From the NCBI GenBank assembly GCA_028703095.1, contig JAQVNO010000014.1:1-32234 (forward strand): 32,234 nt of DNA, read 5' to 3'. Position numbers and translations under genes: made by a program. Every line of letters starts with the position of its first letter. The first letter of the stretch is position 1. Source of the stretch: Bacteroidales bacterium. Its GTDB lineage: Bacteria; Bacteroidota; Bacteroidia; Bacteroidales; WCHB1-69. Positions 29,701-32,234 of the stretch are shown one piece after another. The notes under the pieces are model-generated. The model ran no database searches and was not told the origin of the DNA. It saw only the letters and a list, made by a program, of their open reading frames with translations.

Positions 29701-30606
29701 CTAATTGTTAGTTGTTAATTCATGGAAAATAGTTTCCATATTATATTCTTTGCGATGCATATTTAAAAGCGTTATCTCGTCGGCGGAAAGTATTTTTTGC
29801 ACTTCTGCAGCTACATTTGTTTTAGATTCAATAAGATATGTATTATTCCCTATTTCTGTAATCCGTACAACTCCTTCGATAGCATGTAGTTTTTTACTAT
29901 TAATACGTTTATCAACTTCTATTTGCAGCGCAAATTGTGCTTTAATGGATTTCCTTAAATTATCAATTGTATCATCCGCTTTAATAATCCCTTTATCAAT
30001 AATCACCACACGATTACAAATGGCTTCTACTTCCTGCATAATGTGTGTAGAAAATAAAACTGTTTTTGTTTTGCCAATTTCTTGAATAAGGGTACGAATA
30101 TCAATTAACTGATTAGGGTCTAAGCCGGACGTAGGTTCATCCAATATTAAAACCTGAGGGTCATGAATAAGGGCATGTGCTAATCCAAGACGTTGACGAT
30201 AGCCTTTCGATAAAGCACCAATCTTTTTATGTTGTTCGTTCTGTAAACCTGTCAATTGAATAATTTCCTCGATTCGGCTTTTAACATTTTTCATATGATA
30301 AATCTTCGCAACAAAAGCAAGACTTTCTTTCACAAACATATCCAAATATAAGGGATTGTTTTCCGGCAAATAACCAATATAATTTTTAATAGCATTGGCA
30401 TCCTCCGTTATATCTAGTCCACAAACACTGACAAATCCCGAAGTCTGCCGTTTATAGCAAGTAATTATTTTCATCATAGTTGATTTGCCTGCTCCATTAG
30501 GACCTAACAAACCTACAATCTCGCCTTGTTTGACTTCAAAAGAAACATCATTCAAAGCTTTTTGAATACCATATACTTTCGTTATATTTTTAACGACAAT
30601 TGACAT
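29701..30606 (-). CDS. gldA: Gliding-motility-type ABC transporter ATP-binding subunit GldA-like
   Basis: Start placed at MSIVVKNITKVYG (30606); Walker A GPNGAGKST, YLPENNPLYLDMFVKE, LSKGYRQRLGLAHALIHDPQVLILDEPTSGLDPNQL. Confidence 0.87.
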   Translation of the reverse strand: MSIVVKNITKVYGIQKALNDVSFEVKQGEIVGLLGPNGAGKSTMMKIITCYKRQTSGFVSVCGLDITEDANAIKNYIGYLPENNPLYLDMFVKESLAFVAKIYHMKNVKSRIEEIIQLTGLQNEQHKKIGALSKGYRQRLGLAHALIHDPQVLILDEPTSGLDPNQLIDIRTLIQEIGKTKTVLFSTHIMQEVEAICNRVVIIDKGIIKADDTIDNLRKSIKAQFALQIEVDKRINSKKLHAIEGVVRITEIGNNTYLIESKTNVAAEVQKILSADEITLLNMHRKEYNMETIFHELTTNN

Positions 30607-30633
30607 AATTATTTTATTATCATTTATGAAAAG

Positions 30634-30662
30634 CAAAAGTACATAAAATTTTGTTAGCTTCA
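30634..30662 (-). promoter_or_regulatory. gldA promoter
   Basis: Minus strand TTG-N19-TACTTTTG (consensus TTTG-N19-21-TAnnTTTG). Confidence 0.65.
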
Positions 30663-30683
30663 ATTGATTCACTAAAAAATGCT

Positions 30684-30719
30684 TTTTTCTTGTTTCATTA
30701 AAAAAAAGACTATTTTTGC
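30684..30719 (+). repeat. 36-bp promoter-containing direct repeat, copy 1
   Basis: TTTTTCTTGTTTCATTAAAAAAAAGACTATTTTTGC; 34/36 identical to 31734-31769; contains TTG-N18-TATTTTTG. Confidence 0.85.
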
Positions 30720-30721
30720 AA

Positions 30722-30757
30722 AAAAAATAAAGCACACCTTTAATGTATGAAAAGGTG
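30722..30757 (-). terminator. Intrinsic terminator of candidate RNA
   Basis: Minus: CACCTTT-TCATACATT-AAAGGTG-TGCTTTATTTTTTTT. Confidence 0.55.
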
Positions 30758-31066
30758 CACAATATATCCTTCTATGGGAGATATTATACACCTTTTCGGA
30801 CTTCGAGGTGCACATATAAACTAGTTAACCCCAATACTTAAAAAGCCCTTACAAAAGAGCCATAACATTGAAAAAAAGTAGTTGAGAGGCTTAAGCTATC
30901 CCCACTCATCCCCTATTTACAGTGCTTATTTTCCCACTATTTTACTTTATAATATGTATCTATTCCCACTAAAATATTCCAAATAGAGTAAAAGCACCTA
31001 ATTTTACCTTATTTAGTAATAAAAAAACCGTAAAAATCAATAAGAATTTCCTCCTATACGTTCGAA
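30722..31066 (-). ncRNA. Candidate structured minus-strand RNA / gldA upstream leader
   Basis: Minus -7 box TATTTTTG at 31072-31079, internal complementary segments, 3' hairpin CACCTTT...AAAGGTG plus U-tract at about 30722-30757; no ORF of note in the interval. Confidence 0.4.
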
Positions 31067-31071
31067 CAGTG

Positions 31072-31079
31072 CAAAAATA
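31072..31079 (-). promoter_or_regulatory. -7 promoter element of candidate RNA
   Basis: Minus TATTTTTG; no clear TTG at -33. Confidence 0.4.
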
Positions 31080-31098
31080 ATTGACGAAAACTTTTTAA

Positions 31099-31230
31099 AA
31101 AGAGCTTGAGAGCTTCTTTTGAAGAGCTATAGAGGTTTTCATAAAGAGCTTTAAAGCTTTTTTAGAAAAGCTCTAAGGCTTTTTGGAAAAAGTACGGGAG
31201 CTTTTTCGGAAAAGTTCTAAGACTTTTTGT
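31099..31230. repeat. Six 22-bp dyad-symmetric tandem repeats in exact register (degenerate seventh at 31077-31098)
   Basis: AGCT-like half sites start at 31103/31125/31147/31169/31191/31213 and at 31111/31133/31155/31177/31199/31221; consensus RAARAGCTYTARRGCTTTTTKK. Confidence 0.88.
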
Positions 31231-31244
31231 GTGTTTTTTCAGGC

Positions 31245-31273
31245 AAAAAAGAACCGCTGTAGGACTACAGCGG
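31245..31273 (-). terminator. Intrinsic terminator of sORF transcript
   Basis: Minus: CCGCTGTAG-TC-CTACAGCGG followed by TTCTTTTTT. Confidence 0.8.
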
Positions 31274-31318
31274 CTTTCAAGTGCTTAAAAATCGAATACT
31301 TTATTCCTTTATGCTTCC

Positions 31319-31498
31319 CTAGGGATTATGGATAGCCTTATGTAAAACTTCCCTTTCGGGTTTCAAAAGGAAGCATACTAAGTGATTATTTATAATATTC
31401 TGCGGACTTTTTTCTTCCATGCTTTCCGGATTTTCTATATGAATTGTTGAGAGGATTGCTCCTATTTGATGACTTGCTACTAATCGGTGTGTTTTCAT
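31319..31498 (-). CDS. Unannotated 59-aa small ORF (below ORF-track cutoff)
   Basis: Minus ATG at 31498 to TAG at 31319: MKTHRLVASHQIGAILSTIHIENPESMEEKSPQNIINNHLVCFLLKPEREVLHKAIHNP; preceded by TAATTTTG -7 box and followed by a strong intrinsic terminator. Confidence 0.55.
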   Translation of the reverse strand: MKTHRLVASHQIGAILSTIHIENPESMEEKSPQNIINNHLVCFLLKPEREVLHKAIHNP

Positions 31499-31526
31499 AC
31501 TGTTGATATTTCGTTTTAATTTGATA

Positions 31527-31534
31527 CAAAATTA
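31527..31534 (-). promoter_or_regulatory. -7 promoter element of the 59-aa sORF
   Basis: Minus TAATTTTG (TAnnTTTG), about 28 nt before ATG, with TTG/TTTTTG upstream. Confidence 0.55.
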
Positions 31535-31629
31535 AACCATAACATCATATCAAAAACAACAAAAATGAAAATATTTATTATTAAATTGAATTTCTATAAC
31601 ATCCATATAAAATTTAAAATGCTTACAAA

Positions 31630-31649
31630 AAAAAGCTCCGGAGCTTTTT
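31630..31649. repeat. Perfect 20-bp palindrome AAAAAGCTCCGGAGCTTTTT
   Basis: Self-complementary; fits the consensus of the 22-bp repeat array. Confidence 0.85.
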
Positions 31650-31733
31650 GATATTTTAACGAAGCATCTCCTATCCCAAGCACGCATTTTTGGAAGGATT
31701 TTGCCTTAGGAAAGAAAAAAATGAAAAAAATAA

Positions 31734-31769
31734 TTTTTCTTGTTTCATTAAAAAAAAGAGTAATTTTGC
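31734..31769 (+). promoter_or_regulatory. amn promoter; 36-bp direct repeat copy 2
   Basis: TTG (31740-31742)-N18-TAATTTTG (31761-31768); 34/36 identical to copy 1. Confidence 0.7.
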
Positions 31770-31800
31770 TTTCAACTAAAGCTTGCAAAATCAGCTACAC

Positions 31801-32234
31801 ATGAAAACAAAAAAAGAGATAGTTAACAATTGGTTGCCAAGATATACCGGTTTAAAAATAGAGGAATTCGGGCAGTATATCATACTTACTAATTTCAAAA
31901 ATTACATCACAAATTTTGCCAATCTCATGGATACAAGCATCAATGGATTGGAACATCAGATGCCGAATGCCACGAAAGATAATATTACTATCATTAACAT
32001 TTCCATGGGTAGTCCGATGGCAGCCACAATTATGGATTTACTTTCTGCCATTATGCCGAAAGCAGTACTTTTTTTAGGTAAAACCGGCAGTTTAAAACCA
32101 TATATCGGGGTGGGTGAATTGTTATTACCTATTGCTGCCATTCGGGGTGAAGGCACCTCAAACGATTATTTTCCCATGGAAGTGCCTGCATTGCCTGCTT
32201 TTAATATGCAGAAAGCCATTTCATCAACGATAAG
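31801..32234 (+). CDS. amn: AMP nucleosidase, 5' part (runs off window end; absent from ORF track)
   Basis: MKTKKEIVNNWLPRYTGLKIEEFGQYIILTNFKNYITNFAN...NITIINISMGSPMAATIMDLLSAIMPKAVLFLGKTGSLKPYIGVGELLLPIAAIRGEGTSNDYFPMEVPALPAFNMQKAISSTI. Confidence 0.88.
   Translation, partial: MKTKKEIVNNWLPRYTGLKIEEFGQYIILTNFKNYITNFANLMDTSINGLEHQMPNATKDNITIINISMGSPMAATIMDLLSAIMPKAVLFLGKTGSLKPYIGVGELLLPIAAIRGEGTSNDYFPMEVPALPAFNMQKAISSTI

Noticed and set aside
30795-30812. GAAGTCCG stretch as RNase P RNA or SRP RNA signature
   Set aside because: Surrounding conserved blocks of either RNA are missing.
30895-30975. GTGGG motifs as MraZ boxes of a dcw cluster
   Set aside because: Motif similarity only; no mraZ/rsmH/ftsL genes here and most spacing is 32 rather than about 10 nt.
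31058-31076. GTTCGAAC as a tRNA/tmRNA T-loop
   Set aside because: Flanking bases do not form a T-stem on either strand and no acceptor stem or CCA end is seen; it is just a short palindrome.
31099-31230. 22-bp array as a CRISPR
   Set aside because: Contiguous repeats with no spacers, unit too short, and no cas genes in the window.
31594-31788. 64-aa minus ORF between the palindrome and amn promoter
   Set aside because: Overlaps the palindrome and the direct-repeat promoter, no promoter of its own or plausible protein features.

Overview
AT-rich Bacteroidota (probably Bacteroidales) chromosomal window. Support for this: repeated TAnnTTTG -7 promoter boxes, T9SS-type sorting domains, and gldA, BatA-like, Omp28 and FISUMP proteins. 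In order it holds: 3' part of metG; a phosphopantetheinyl transferase; two surface-protein genes in AT-rich DNA; a TPR protein; a Ca/Na antiporter; a transglutaminase-like protein; gyrB; folB; an Omp28-type protein; a six-gene operon of Hdr/Qmo/Dsr-like electron-transfer proteins headed by a tandem-VOC protein; a lipoprotein-DUF4783-nadC-pfkA operon; a small membrane protein; a CDF transporter; an SDR coupled to an ERG4/ERG24 sterol-reductase-like membrane protein; LuxE-like, BatA-like and gldA genes; and the 5' part of an AMP nucleosidase gene. The most unusual part is the roughly 1.05 kb gldA-amn intergenic segment, which the ORF track leaves unexplained. It is flanked by two nearly identical 36-bp promoter-containing direct repeats. 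Inside are (i) an unlisted 59-aa minus-strand sORF with its own promoter and intrinsic terminator, (ii) six in-register 22-bp dyad-symmetric tandem repeats, (iii) a minus-strand promoter just beyond that array, and (iv) a possible ~345-nt RNA with GTGGG motifs at exact 32-nt steps and a 3' attenuator-like set of mutually exclusive hairpins ending in a U-tract. Other leads are the Hdr/Qmo-like operon, the SDR + ERG4/24 pair, and a triple ATTTTTTTTT tract abutting the promoter of a BspA-like surface protein. All calls come from reading the sequence; no database search was run.
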